A DNA stretch of 64,000 nucleotides from Marthasterias glacialis. Lineage: Eukaryota; Echinodermata; Asteroidea; Forcipulatida; Asteriidae. The notes beneath the pieces were generated by a model that saw nothing but the letters and a program-made list of their open reading frames with translations, was not told the origin of the DNA and searched no databases. Positions 44,276 to 56,632 of this stretch are shown here, piece by piece; position 1 is the first letter of the stretch; every line of letters begins with the position of its first letter. The stretch covers positions 10,288,078-10,352,077 of the forward strand of contig OU452231.1 of the NCBI GenBank assembly GCA_911728455.2. The letters run 5' to 3'. Made by a program: the position numbers and the translations under genes.

Positions 44276-44440
44276 ACTGGACAGCAGACCCAAAGCCAGT
44301 GGCTTGAGCATTAGGTCAGTAAGCACATGACCGGACAAGTCTTGTGTTTTTCAATTGAATAATACCTCACTGTGTAACACTAACATCTTTAATTTAAAAA
44401 AAAGTGACAATCGTTCAAATGTTGAATTTGAGTCTGATAA
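44276..44440 (+). repeat. Repeat family O, copy 1
   Basis: AAGCCAGTGGCTTGAGCATT, ATGACCGGACAAGTCTTGTG and TTTCAATTGAATAATA are shared in order with 46690-46852. Confidence 0.6.
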
Positions 44441-46317
44441 ATATCTTTCAAATTCTGTTAAAGTATCGAAGTTCATGCACAGTACGTGTATACTTGCCCA
44501 AAAGGACAAATGAGGTAAATATTCTCTTTGTACTGAACTTGCTCAAATAAACTTTTGATTCTGGACTTGTAAAAGAAAAAAATATTGTCCAGTACAAATG
44601 TTGAGCTCAGTGTCTTCTTCCATGTCCCAGACAATCCACCAAATATGGCAATACAGCGAATGGTCTCCCATCCCAATTACTGACCACAATCAATGCTGCT
44701 TAACTTTATAGGAGTTTGACCACTTTTTATAGCGCTTCCATTGAGCTAAACTCAACTGTCTGGGATCTTGGATCTTGTGTGCACTTATTAGACTGCCAAG
44801 AAAGCCTTGGGTGAATGACCGATGAACAGTGCTGTGCATGAAGTCTTGAGTCTCTGTCTCGGTCTACATGGACAGTCAATGTACATGTAGGTTCTTGAGA
44901 CAGTTGAGGATTTGGTCTTGGTCTCAGACCTTTGGGTCTCGATGTTGACAGTGTTGTCTCGGTCTTTGACTTTTAGCTCTTCGCAACAAGATAGCTACTG
45001 TATTACAATGTACACAATGCCCACATGTGGAACACCTTGAGTTTTACTAAATGTTCTTGTTTTTCCTTTTCTATGTGGATGTATTACCGGTACTGTACGT
45101 GCTTGTACGTTTCAAATAATGACACGATGTACAGCTTTGTGTAGTTGATAATTAGGACTTATTGCACCATCCGTTACTTTACAGTTTACCCATGTTGTTG
45201 AAATTAAACACTGGGCTAGTCGTTTTAGTTCAGGATATGGTTACCTGGATATTGCATTCGAATTAGGCAAGATTTCCACGCGATTTGGTCTGTGATTTTA
45301 CTTTTTAAAATTAGAAACCTTTTGCTGGAAATTACACAAAATGTGGTTTGAATACAGGAACTCTTCCATATTTGTACAAAGTGTATAATGCTGGATATCG
45401 CACGTACATGTTGTGCGGCCGGCTGATGGTCCCAGAAGTCCCCTGTGTTACAATCCTCAACAGAGTGACTTATTTCCTTTCGGTTCCAGCACAGTCATAC
45501 TGCGTGATTCCTGTGTTTAGAAAAGATTGAACAGTCAAGAATATTTGCCACCTGCCCTCCGCCACGAATGTGAGGAGCAAAATCGGAAAGTGTCATGTAA
45601 AACTGCGACTGCTAACAATAAAGTTTTACAGCAAGGGTTTCCCGACAAAGGACTAGTCAAGCCGACATTTGAGCAGACCGCAAGATTTTTCACTTGCCTG
45701 CATGTTTTTGCAAGACTTTTTCAATAAAATCTCAATTGTGGTTCTGCTGACTAAGCTTTTTTTTTTTTTTCTGTCAAGAAATACACTAGTTAGAGATTAG
45801 TACTACATATGTACCTAGCTGGTGCAATTAGCTGCATTACTCGGAATGTGAAATTTCATGATAAACAATCATGCACAAATAAAAATAGCAATGCAGAGCG
45901 CCCAGGTTCCAAGAATTTATTTATTTATTTTGTTTTTAATTTAGTAATCATTTTCCATGTTTACCATGGAAGTACCCCATTTTGAACTTGTGGTTTCCTG
46001 ATTTAGGAGCTTTTCCCGCAATTCTTCACATAGGTATTTTGACTAGGCGTACTAGCCGGGGGTTGGCTCTCAATACATGTACATGTAGATGTGTTAATCT
46101 CCTGAAAATGAACGTTCTCAAAATAATATCAGAGAAAATAAAAGTAGCTTTTGCAAACTGCTTACCAACCAAAAGGACCTGTTTTGTAAATTTATGCAAA
46201 AAATGGTTAATGGCCTCATGACACTAGCTCAGAGTCTTTCTCGAAGGCTAAAATAATAGAAAGACTCTGCTAGTGTCAAAACTTGAGGTCATTAACAAAT
46301 GTTTTGCAAAATGATAT

Positions 46318-46420
46318 AAGCGCCGCAGGAAAACTTTTGAAGGGGCACCAAGGCCAAGACTAGGGCAACAGAGGCCATGTCCTCCATGGCCTCTGTGTAA
46401 TTCCAAGCTTGGAATGGAAC
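46318..46420 (+). repeat. Family L fragment
   Basis: GAAAACTTTTGAAGGGGCAC, CAAGGCCAAGACTAGGGCAA, CAGAGGCCATGTCCTCCATG. Confidence 0.7.
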
Positions 46421-46689
46421 TAAGTCATCATTATTGGGTTGATAAGCATCAATGTTTGTCATTTTTAACTGAATTTATTGGAAATTTGTTGTCAGTTTGT
46501 AAAATCTGCCATCTTGAAAACAAGGCTAACCAAGCTAACAACTTGGTTACGGTTTGGTCAGAAGTGCTGCAGTGGTTCCCAGGTCAAGTGCTAGTTTAAA
46601 CACCGGAGGACCAATAACATTTCTTATCAAATGGTCCTACTGACATATCAATGCTTTCCAATGTGTGTAAGACAACTCAGGACTTGAAA

Positions 46690-46852
46690 TCGGACCACAG
46701 GCCTGAGGCCAGTGATTTTAGCGTCAGGCCAGTAAACTCATGACAGGACAAGTCCAGTGGTCTTGTGTCTTTCAATTGAATGATAAATACGTCAATGTGC
46801 AATATCCTTAAGAAAAACCTCTTATGTTTGATTGTTATCGTTGAGTCTTAGG
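46690..46852 (+). repeat. Repeat family O, copy 2
   Basis: GCCAGTGATTTTAGCGTCAG, ATGACAGGACAAGTCCAG, TCTTTCAATTGAATGATAAA; compare 44276-44440. Confidence 0.6.
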
Positions 46853-47508
46853 TGTATGTATACCTTACAATTCTGTTGAGTTTTGAGACAAAAGAGATAA
46901 ATCTCCCGTTAGAGGTTTTTATGTTTTTGTTTGCTTGTTTGTTTGTTTTCAAATAAAAACAGTTTATAGTTTAAACTGTTAAGATTTTAATTTTTTTTTC
47001 ATTTTGATTCTTGTCTCATGAAAATAATTCTGGTCCATTAAAAGCTTTGAGCTCCAAGCCCTGTGATCTTGTAGATTTTTCTTCCTAATTTGAGTCCTGC
47101 CACTGCCTGCCAAGATTGTTCAAAAGGCTATGGCGTTAAATTCTGGTCCCATACAAATGACAGATTTAAAACGGAAATCTCAGAATAAGGACCAATAAAA
47201 AAAACAATTGCTGATGATGAAAAGACAAGATTTAAAACGGCTAGTTCCTGAAAAGGTTAAGGGTGAACCCTGCAAACTTTTACCTTTTACCAGAAATGCT
47301 TAGGCCTACCGTTCAATCATTATCAAATCCCTATAGTAATTAGTTCATAGTGAGAAAACCTACACTTTAGTCTTCAAATAATTTATAAGCATCGTCTGGA
47401 AGGTTGTTTGGCTGAAACAGCTGTGTGAGTAATCATTTGGTTGGAAGCTTCCTGTTGATCTTGTTTTTATAAAAACAATTAGTTGTATTTTTTCTCTTTC
47501 ATTTCAGA

Positions 47509-47732
47509 TAACAAAGAAAGCACCACCAAGTTCAACACCATCCACAACTCAACAAAGTGAACAGTGATACACTCAACAGCATTGAGAAGCCTGGGAACGT
47601 AATACAACTCCATCCAAGCAAGCTGTTTTCTAATATTTTACAGGACATTCAGGGGATCCTAAACGGCTCTGGATAAATCTGCAATCACCCTTGGTTAAGA
47701 CTTGACATTATTTCATCAAGTGTTGGTGAAGC
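47509..47732 (+). other. Prominin 5' UTR portion of exon
   Basis: A strong acceptor (tttctctttcatttcag) ends at 47508, 224 nt before the ATG, implying at least one upstream non-coding exon that I could not locate. Confidence 0.55.
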
Positions 47733-47988
47733 ATGGCAGCAACTCGGCTCTGCAATGTAGTCGTTACCCTCGCTACGTTATTCGCACTGCATTTATTTGT
47801 GAGCGCCTCAGCGCAGCAATGCTTTCTTAAACCGGACGGTGTAACCATTGACTGGGGAAAACTTCCCAGCCTGGGAGAGTTTAAGACGGCGGTGAACTAT
47901 CAGGAGGATGGAGAACGACGAGGGCTTCTCAGCGATTTGGCCAGGGGGTTTGTTAACGTAGTAACGCCAAATGTGGAGCCTCTATTAG
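47733..47988 (+). CDS. PROM: Prominin coding exon 1
   Basis: 256 nt ending TTAG/gtaggt, phase 1. Start ATG (AAGCATGG) is followed directly by the signal peptide. Confidence 0.88.
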
Positions 47989-50900
47989 GTAGGTGAAATT
48001 ATCCGATGTACGCTGTTCAGCTTGCTGATGATGTGGGTCATTACCTTGAAATGGTTTGCCCTAGAGACGCTACTTTTCGAAGAAACAGGTGATACAGGGG
48101 TCTCCTTTAATTTTCTTTTTCATCTGCCGGCCGAACTACATGTAGTTAACCAAAATTTTGAGTCGGCTGCAACTTTTTTCACTAGCCCGCATGTACGTGT
48201 ACGTACATGTGTATTTTAATCAGAATTTGTGAAGCATTAAAACAAAACAAAAAAACACCGGAAGGGAAGTTCACAAAATTGCAAATTTGAATGATCTTGT
48301 TGGCTAATTTCTTCTCTTAATATCGATATTTCCATCAACAACCATTTCCATGGATTTGTGATTTGAAGATTGGGTTTTATCAGAACTTCTTTTGCAGTGA
48401 CATCAATCTCGATTTGGGTCATGAAACAGCGTACTCTCTGTATGCTTTTGATAATGTTGAAAATGTTAAACCACCCCAAAGCTGCCTGATTTAAGCCATG
48501 GTTTATTTGTATTAATTTATTTGGAGAAGAGGGTTGGTGTGATTGACGATTTTTATAAAACCTCATTTTTTGCACTGTTGGTAAGCATTGCTGAGTTGCC
48601 TGAAGAAAAACAAATTCTTTGGAATTTATGCCATCATCTTCTGGATTAATTTATGTACTGTATGATTGCATCTTATTTATTTTGCTTTATGCCTGGTCAC
48701 AGCAAAAGATGAAAATGTAATTTGTAATACCCTGCTTTTACGAAAATGAATCACTTTGTTAAATGAAATGTCACCGCCCTAAATTACTCACCATTTAAGA
48801 CGTTAATGTTTACAATAGGTCTGCGTACATATGGAAGGTGAACACGCAGTTGCTATACAGTGGTAGCACTTGTCAGTTGGTGTACACGTTGTATACCATA
48901 CATGTGGATGTACTGACATTTTGTTTTTATAGTACCATGTATACTGTGTATGGGAAGGATGAGGTTGGGGAGAGGGAGGGGGAGGGGGAGGGGGAGGGGG
49001 AGGGGGAGGGGGAAGGGGAGGGGGAGGGGGAGGGGTGGTAATGTGTCAATTTTTTAGGTCATTATTGTACATGTACAAGTGCATCACTTTGCATTTTCAT
49101 TTGCCATGGTGGTACATGTACACGTATTACCTTACTACTGTATGTTACATTTGTCCATTATACAAATATTGAGTGCATGCGAGTGCATTGTCACAGAATA
49201 TAATCACGAGGTGAAATCTGGACTATTCACCCTGTAAAATTGGAAATGCCAGACTTCACCTAGTGATTATATTCTTCAGCAATGCCCATACATACAAAAT
49301 GCATTCAATATTTGTTTTGTATAGGCCCTACCATACACATAGATCCTTGTCGTTTGAATTTTGTCGCAATAATCACAAAATAGACATGGAAACCCGCCAA
49401 CCATGTCCACCGCGACACAACCTTTTGTCTCGTTTTGACGAACAGGCAGGAACAATTATTTTGGCAACGGTCTACGAGTTAAGCGACGAAAATCCATGTA
49501 CATGGACCGTCGTCCGAAAATTAATCCATGTAGGAGGCGCCAGTGTCATGGCAGTAAATCATAGCAAAATAAAGTATGACACATGACGCGTGTTCCACCA
49601 ATCAATTACATGCAACAGGGAACTGTGTGTACGTACATGTATATAATGTTAATTATTGGAACTACCCATGTAGGTCCCTATGCATGTACATGTACCTTTA
49701 ATGCACAACATGTAGATTAGGTTTCATGTACATGTACATGTAGGACCCTATGGCATGTGATTACTTCTGTTCTTATGTTGCATAATACATGTACATTTAC
49801 TATACACAACTATAGGTCATTGTTCTATGGCAAGAGAAAACAAGCATGCTTGCTATCATAGAGGAAACATTATTGTTAAACAATACATGATAATAACCTT
49901 CATTCAACTTTCACTTTGGTTATGTTGATACCAAAAACAAATTGCACAATGCACATTTAATCAGTGGTTTAACTGGGGGGGGGGGGTGGCAGGGGCAGGG
50001 GGAGGGGCAGGGGGAGGGTGAGGGGGAGGGACACATGCCCCCCCCCACCCCCAATTGATGTCTGTGCCCCCCGGTTGCCCCTCCCCATTTGAAATCTTGG
50101 CTTTTAAACATTACTGGAATAAAATGTTAGATTTTATTTATAAACGTTAATGTAATAATTTCAATGGTTTTAAAACTATTTTTCCATTTACACGCAGACC
50201 ATAGTTTTGACCTTCGGTCAGATCATCCTATAAAAACCAGTAAATGACATAACAAAAGCACTTAAAGGGGCCCTTGTTAAAAAAAAATGCAAACTGAAAC
50301 TACAGTTTAAAAGTGTTAAAAGTGCCCCCCTACATGTAGAAAAAACGGTGCTTCCCATGTGCCCTAGTGTCGTTGTTGCATTTAATGAACAAAACAGGAT
50401 GTACCACAAATTATTGCTTAATCTTGAGCTCCATTTATTGTTGCAGATTACACGTCAGACTTAGTCCAAAGACTAGTTTATTACGAAGAAACGTTGGACG
50501 TCTGGGTGGAGTTCCAAGCGGTGAATATAATTTTGATGTTATTATTAAAATACTAACGTTAACATACTAACGAAAAAAAACCACTGTGATTTGGGGCTTT
50601 AATTTAAAGGATGCGCCTAACAGAAGAGAAGCAATTACAAAGTGTCTTGCTCAAGAACACAGGTGTCTTGACCGGGATTCAAATCCACACCCTGATGACT
50701 TAGCCACCAGAACTTGAGTCCGACACACTAAACCGCTCGGCCACGACACGCCATCGTATTGCAATACAGCTGTTTGAAAAAGATATCAATTTTGGGGTGA
50801 ACAAAGAAAAATTGACTGGAGCGGGATTTGAACCTGCGACCACCAGTTTAACGTAGCATAATAAAACGATAAGTCAACACCCAAAACTGTTGGACCCTAA

Positions 50901-51257
50901 TTATGGTCGTCTGGTTTATCCCCTGTAAAGCATAATCAGTTTATTGTTGCAGCCCTCAGTCAAACAGAATTAAACAAAACATGCAGTAGGATTTTGAAGA
51001 GTTTGGGACTGTTGGAGTTAATTTATTGACGGTGACTTCATTCATTTCCAGGCGGCACTCCTGGTCATAGGCATCATTATTTGTCTGTGTGTGGGCGTGG
51101 TCTACCTCATCCTCGTCCCCATCATCGGGATCATCTTTGGATGTTGTCGCTGCTGCAACAACTGCGGTGGGAAGCGAGTTCAGGAGGACTCCAGCTGCCC
51201 GGGATGTCTCAGGGTTTACTACACCATCTTTCTCCTGTGCATCACGGGTGTCTTGTG
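47733..51257 (+). CDS. PROM: Prominin (CD133 family), N-terminal exons only
   Basis: Pentaspan cholesterol-binding glycoprotein of plasma-membrane protrusions, microvilli and cilia. Coding exons 47733-47988, 50447-50520, 51052-51257 give 178 codons plus two bases (phases 1, 0, 2). Residues 1-28 are a signal peptide (hydrophobic VVVTLATLFALHLFVSASA, likely cut before QQ). The short N-terminal ectodomain includes DWGKLPSLGEF and LVQRLVYYEETLDVW. TM1 is AALLVIGIIICLCVGVVYLI and LVPIIGIIFG, followed by the family's cytoplasmic Cys-rich motif CCRCCNNCGGKR. TM2 begins YYTIFLLCITGVLW at the end of exon 3. The remaining roughly 650-700 residues (large loops, TM3-5) are not found before 64000, so the next intron is at least 12.7 kb or exons escaped my reading. 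Which vertebrate prominin it corresponds to is not decidable. Confidence 0.9.
48968..49035. repeat. (GGGGAG)n microsatellite
   Basis: Purine-rich run of about eleven 6-bp units with one GGGGAA variant. Confidence 0.95.
49960..50100. repeat. Family M G/C-rich element
   Basis: AATCAGTGGTTTAACTGGGG followed by GGCAGGGGCAGGGGGAGG runs, then ATGCCCCCCCCCCAC and AATTGATGTCTGTGCCCC. Confidence 0.7.
50447..50520 (+). CDS. PROM: Prominin coding exon 2
   Basis: 74 nt, acceptor ttgttgcag, donor CAAGCG/gtgaat. It encodes DYTSDLVQRLVYYEETLDVW and VEFQA. The donor is weak, but phase and the (I/V)YYE motif ahead of TM1 support it. Confidence 0.82.
50662..50752 (-). repeat. tRNA-Leu(CAA)-derived SINE head
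   Basis: The minus strand reads GGCGTGTCGTGGCCGAGCGG, anticodon arm TCGGACTCAAGTTCTGG (five-pair stem with wobbles, CAA anticodon), a long variable arm and GGATTTGAATCC. The acceptor stem pairs only in part, so it is SINE or pseudogene rather than tRNA. It continues into CAAGACACCTGTGTTCTTGAG, a SINE-like body. Confidence 0.75.
50814..50853 (-). repeat. tRNA 3'-half (SINE remnant)
   Basis: The minus strand reads ACTGGTGGTCGCAGGTTCAAATCCCGCTCCAGTCA in two blocks: a B-box and T-arm without the 5' half. The following TTTTTCTTTGTTCACCCC resembles the tail after 58243. Confidence 0.55.
51052..51257 (+). CDS. PROM: Prominin coding exon 3 (TM1, Cys-rich loop, TM2 start)
   Basis: 206 nt, acceptor catttccag, donor TTGTG/gtaagt. 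It encodes the hydrophobic segment, CCRCCNNCGG and the start of TM2. This is the most diagnostic part of the gene. Confidence 0.94.
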
Positions 51258-51680
51258 GTAAGTGCAACATCTTCTCAACAGTGCAACGAGGTTGTATGAT
51301 GTGTTACGACCTTGTTGTAAAACCCTATCCCTGCCAAATACATGTACAACAAGATGTGCCAAGTTTATGAAAGTTGTATTTTGTTGCATTTAGCTGTCAA
51401 CTCAAATCCAATGTACATGTACTCAGTTGCACTATGCCGAATAAGCTAAGTTATACATGGCATTAACATATTGATGTGAAACCCCAGTGCCAAGCAAACT
51501 TCAATGCATTTGTGTGCATTTAGCAGGGTAAATGCCCAGTCTCAAAGCTGGAGCGTAAACCAGCTCACTTCACAATGCAACAGAATCCTCTGACATTATA
51601 TTTTACATACACGTACATGTAGCAACAGAGTTTCTCTTTAAACTGTGTTTTGCATTTTGATGCATTTAGCTTGATGCTTA

Positions 51681-51831
51681 GGGAATAAAAGAGTGGTGAC
51701 GAGGTCTCAATCGGCCGTTTAAAACCGTCAGTGTCGCAGTGTGATAAAGCACGGCCGTGACACTGTAAGGTTTTAAGCGGTTGATTAAGACCGAGTCACC
51801 ACTCTTTTATTCCAATTCATAAATGCCCTTT
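51681..51831. repeat. Family I MITE, short palindromic copy
   Basis: GGGAATAAAAGAGTGGTGAC...GTCACCACTCTTTTATTCC with inner arms GGCCGTTTAAAACCG and TTTTAAGCGGTT. It is followed by AATTCATAAATGCCCTT, the inverse of the left block seen in other copies. Confidence 0.88.
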
Positions 51832-52614
51832 ATGTTGTTAAGAAATAAAATGTCGAAAAAAAAATCAGAGAACGGCACAACAAACCTTGCCCACTTTGCA
51901 ATGATTTTTGCTGTGACGTTACATTCGGGAGCCCAGCTTTGCACTATGGGTCTGTTTCACGCCTCTTCGTATATGTTTTCTAGTGTTAGAGTAGCAAAGC
52001 AGGAAACCAGACTAAAACAACCGGTCTTAAACAGCTCCAGCCGTGTCTTTATCAGCCGTTTAGTACCAAATAAACACCCCTTGGCTTCCTTTTGTGGAAA
52101 CACACACACATCTTGTACTGTACTTTATGTATCTTGTTTGAATATATTACACACAGCTTAGGTTTCACTGAGCAAAAAAAAACAACAATTTCTCAAGTTT
52201 CATTGAGTCATTGTCATTGATCCTGACCTGTTTCTGATTCTTCATCTATTATATTTCATGTTTCTTTGAAAGTGGGGCGTGTTGGTAAGGATTAATTGAC
52301 AGGATCTTTAGTTTGATATTACAATTGCATCAACTCATCCAAACCATTATCCAGCAATTATTACAAAGGAACAAGTTACGAGTTCTGATACTGATACTCA
52401 CAACATTTATATCACACAGTATGTACATACAGTAGTCCCCATTCAGATTTGGAGGAAAGTACATGTAGTATCAAATACAGGATTGGTATTTTGAATTTTT
52501 TTGTTTAATTGATGAGTTTGTATCTGAAAGCTCACTGATTATAAAGCTCAATCTATTGCCCTTTTGGAAACCACAGCTCTGGTTTAGGCTCCAGCTTAGG
52601 CTCAGTCTGTCTGT

Positions 52615-53176
52615 TTAACCAGTTGCCGTCGGGATTCCTTTTTTTTTTTGTCTCGTCCCCTTGGCGGGATTTTTTTGGCGGAACTGCCAGAATCTTTTTT
52701 TCTTTGAGTGTACTTCTGGCACAAAGAAACCCTGACTTGACAATGCCAAGAGAGCAAAGATTCTCTTTATTGGATCGTCGGTTTTGTTTCTTGACCAAGA
52801 AAAACAGCGTGAATAGCAAAACATCGGCCGTTACCTATGGCATAGGAGTGGCACTAAACAGGGAGCCATGGCTCAATTGCCAACTCACTCTGACTTACCT
52901 CCATCGGTCTGAAATACAGATAATGAATAATGATGGAAGCCTCTGGATGCCTTGTAATCCTCTTCTTGGAACAAAAAGGACAAAGTTCTATAATCGGGGA
53001 GTACACAAAAACCACCTCTCAATGGCCGCAAAATGTGAATATATTCAAGACCTTTTTTTGTCCTTGTGTGGGTGAAACGAAGCGTTAGACTGCGTGTGTA
53101 TGGTCTGCGAATGCTCCATAGTTGAATGACCGGGCGACCTTCGGTCCGGTGATCCGAAATTACACAATTACGTGTT
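52615..53176 (-). repeat. Family F copy, reverse orientation, nearly full
   Basis: Starts TTAACCAGTTGCCGTCGGGA and runs through the reverse complement of the reference element up to CCGAAATTACACAATTACG, lacking the last ~90 bp of the other terminus. Confidence 0.87.
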
Positions 53177-53821
53177 GCCTCTTGAAATGTTCCAGTCCAG
53201 CCATGCATGCCATCTTAACTTTTGATTTCCCTTAAATAGTATAGTGCCCTTTACCAAAGAAAAGTGCCATGCCCTCTTTACAACAACAAATTACGAGGCC
53301 TGGTTGCTAGGGTGAATATGAGTGGATAGGAAGCATGTGGAATGCGTCGTCTGATTTAATGTAAAAGGGTAAATGAGCAATGAGAAACTTAATATCACTG
53401 TTTAATGCACGACATCCACTCAAGGTTGTTCAATTCAAGCTGGAGGTGTTGGGTTTGTTTGGTTTTTGTTTTTTCTAGTTTCTAGAAGGAATCAAAAAGG
53501 AATAAATGTACCTGTACTGTACATGCATACAACATACAGTGTACACATACAATGTACAGTGATTTTATACATTAAAATACAGTCCCAAATCCTTCTATAT
53601 CCAATTGCCAAAGTGAAGGAATCAGAAGGACTGGGGCCAGTAGGCCCAAATAACAATTGCTTATCACGGGGTTAGGCATTCCAATCTTATCTACGCCCAA
53701 ACAGTGTGATGTGGTGATGGGAGGATTGAGGCCACATGTTAGCCAGGCAAGCCTAGGCTGTAAGGGCTTTTAAAGGCTTATGAATAATTTTAGCTATCAA
53801 AAATAATTGGTTTGTTGTCTA

Positions 53822-54005
53822 TCAGCGGCATAACCATTCATTTTCATTGGGGTGGGGGGGGGGGGGAAGGGGGCTATTTAATGTATCAAACCATTCATGT
53901 GTGCTTTGTTTCGATCTCATTTGGGGGGGGGCAAGAGGGGGGCACATTGAGGGTTCTCGGGGGAGGGGGTGGCTCCCCCCCTTAATGCCATTAATGCCAC
54001 TGACT
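53822..54005. repeat. Family M G/C-rich element
   Basis: ATCAGCGGCATAACCATTC, several G-runs, ending TTAATGCCACTGA (inverse of the start). Confidence 0.65.
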
Positions 54006-55084
54006 GTAGATTTTTGAAAAACTTTTGTGTGGAACCTTGGTTGACAAAGATACCCAAACATGTACACAGCAGACCCAAACAAAAAACCCACAGTAATCAT
54101 AAATCACACTGTGTAGTTAGTGAGATTACCCACATGGTTTACTCCATATGTATGCAGCTCCATGGTTTACCACAAAGTTGGGACCAGGCAAAACCCTGGA
54201 AGGTCACAAGTTTTATTGTATATGTGTGAAGACTTGATGAACAGGACGTGGTCAGTTTTGATATTCAGCTATCGCTTTTCAACAACTGTTGTATTTTATG
54301 ACGATTTTGGTTGGTTTTGTCTTAATTCAAATGACTCAGAAATGAAAATAAATATCTATTAAAAAAAAGTTATACCTTTATATCAGCAGTTTCATGTATA
54401 CTGCCCCCTCCACTGGTCTGCCGTGTTTCCCAGGCTAGTAAGACTCCCACCACAACTTGTCCTTCCCTTCGTGGGGGCTGGAGCTCCCCTGAGCCCCATG
54501 GCACTCACCAGGCACTTACAGCTCCCACTCTTGTATACATAAACCCTATTACCGATGGTGCACTCTCTCCACATAATACTACAAGAAACTGTGGAGACTA
54601 AAATGAAGTCCACATTACATAAGTCAGGGGGGTTCCACATATAATGCCAGCTGGACAAACAGACGAAATCCATGCACCCAGTGCCAAGAAGGTATGGCAC
54701 TTTGTGGCAGTCTGTGGTAATTACCTGTAATTATAATATGCTTTTTTGATATTAGTAATTACCTGTAATTATAATATGCTTATTTGATATTAGTTCAGAT
54801 CTCCTTTCAATAACTGTTGCATAAAGGTATGAACATTTTAGTTGGTTTTGTTGTAATTTGAATACATTTACAACGAAAAAAACATTTACAACTAAAAAAG
54901 ACAAGAATAAATATGAAGTTAAATAACCCAGACAGTTCCATTCTGATTGGTCGAGAGCATGCCACATGGGGATGTTTAAACGGCTGATAAAGACATGGCC
55001 AAGAGTGTTTGTAACCACTCAGCAATTTACGCATTGCGCAATCAATACATACATGTACATCTGCATACCAGTACTCAGTGAAAA

Positions 55085-55412
55085 GTCTTTGTACGCGAGC
55101 GTATACGCAACTGTTGAGCATCAAATGCAATTGGACCCTTTGCGAAATGGAGCCTGAGGATGCAACAGGAGTTGAAAATAAATATAAAAAAAACCCAGAC
55201 AAGTACCACGGATTTTCCTACATCATTACGCTTTTTAACAAAAAGGGCATTTATGAATGGGAATAAAAGAGTAGTGACTCAGTCTTAAATGTCTGTTTAA
55301 AACCTTGAAGGGTCGTGGCCGTGTGATAGAGGACCTCACCTTTGGCTTGGTCCTTCATTATTGGTTTTAAACAGCCTGTTTTAAGACCTCGGTCACCACT
55401 CTTTTTATTCCC
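55085..55412. repeat. Family I MITE, copy 3
   Basis: GGACCCTTTGCGAAATGGAG, CACGGATTTTCCTACATCAT, GGGCATTTATGAATGGGAAT, then the foldback TAAAAGAGTAGTGACTC...GGTCACCACTCTTTTTATTCCC. Confidence 0.85.
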
Positions 55413-56415
55413 TTATTAATATAGTGTGCTCACTCTGCACATGTGCCATGTGCAGAACCCTTTTTACACATTCAGTTGACATCAAACCACATCTTTGAAA
55501 TCCCCTTATTACTAGTTAATTGGAGTGCAGTTGGAATTAAGTTCCAGCCACTGGCCACCTTTTCGCTCTGAAATGAAAACCAGGCCTGCTCTCTCTAAAC
55601 ATGTAATGAAACATTTCCTTAGCCTATGAATTAACCATCCCGAACGGTGGTGAGCACAATGTGTACAGTGTTAGCGCATAAATGTTTCTGACAGTTGGTA
55701 AAGCACTGGGATTAGGATACTGTCTTGGGGTGATCTTTCATGATTTGAGTGATGGCATTTAATACAGATAGTTGGGCTGTGTCCCTCATGACAGCCCCCC
55801 CCCATGACAGCCCATCCCTCACTTTCTACTGACGGACACGCAAGTACGTGTTCTACATGTGGTGCTTGCTTTAAAATATTCTCCAAAGCTCATTTCGCAA
55901 ATTGATGTATTAATCCCTACAGTTTAGTGTGCAAGTGTTTTTTCCGGAAGCGGAGAGGGGCAGTCCATATTTTTTTTGACTCTGCTCAATCTTAAACGGT
56001 GTAGTTAAACCTTAAAAAAATAATATGTATGGCATTTCCCTAATTGATGAGATGGGCATTGGTACACACAAAACGTTTGTATGACATAAAAATATATAAG
56101 ATTATGTCTGAGATGTTCATCAAAGTTTTCAACAAGCTTAAAAATTAGCCCTTTATTGCCCCTACTGGACTCGTTCGTGTACTTTCATTTACCAATTTCC
56201 CCAAAACACTTAACCTGATTTTATCCTACCTTTGAAATGCTGAATGAAACACAAGTCAATTTCCCATCAAGTTACCCAATTGCGGACTAAACAAAAGTCG
56301 GGTTGACTTATCTGGTCGGCGAGTGAACAAAAAAGATAAGAGAAACCCCTCACCATAAAGGCCAAATTGAGAGAGACCCTAAACAGTACACTAAAAATGT
56401 TCCAAACTACACTCC

Positions 56416-56632
56416 AGACAGCGGCGTAGCCAAGGGATGGGGGCGGGGGGAATGTGCCCCCTACAAATGTCCAATTCCCCCTCAGGTACCCCCCATAAAA
56501 AAAATGTAGATAGTATACATGTAATTCATTAAAAAACATGATACCTGGGCCCCTCCACTGAAAAGCAATGCCCCCCCCTCCCCTGTGCCCCCCCCCCCCA
56601 GTGAAAAAATCCTCGACACACCGCTGACTCCA
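56416..56632. repeat. Family M element
   Basis: CAGACAGCGGCGTAGCCAAG...ACACACCGCTGACTC with G/C runs and ATGTGCCCCCTACAAATGTCC. Confidence 0.7.

Larger units (their letters stand above)
32712..47508. other. Intergenic region SPEF1-prominin, repeat-dominated
   Basis: About 15 kb in which I recognise no gene. It holds copies of families A, C, D relics, F, G, I, L, N and O, a LINE 3' end, and four minisatellites (35155-35460, 37752-38047, 43626-43944, and a CTT run near 41735). Unlisted parts look like ordinary AT-rich sequence. Confidence 0.6.
47989..50446 (+). other. Prominin intron 1
   Basis: 2.5 kb, no exon seen. It contains a GGGGAG microsatellite (48968-49035), many TACATGTA words (49060-49800) and a family M G/C-rich element (49960-50100). 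Confidence 0.7.

Noticed and set aside
52623..53075. 150-codon plus-strand open frame
   Set aside because: Inside another family F copy; chance openness of the reverse complement of the element.
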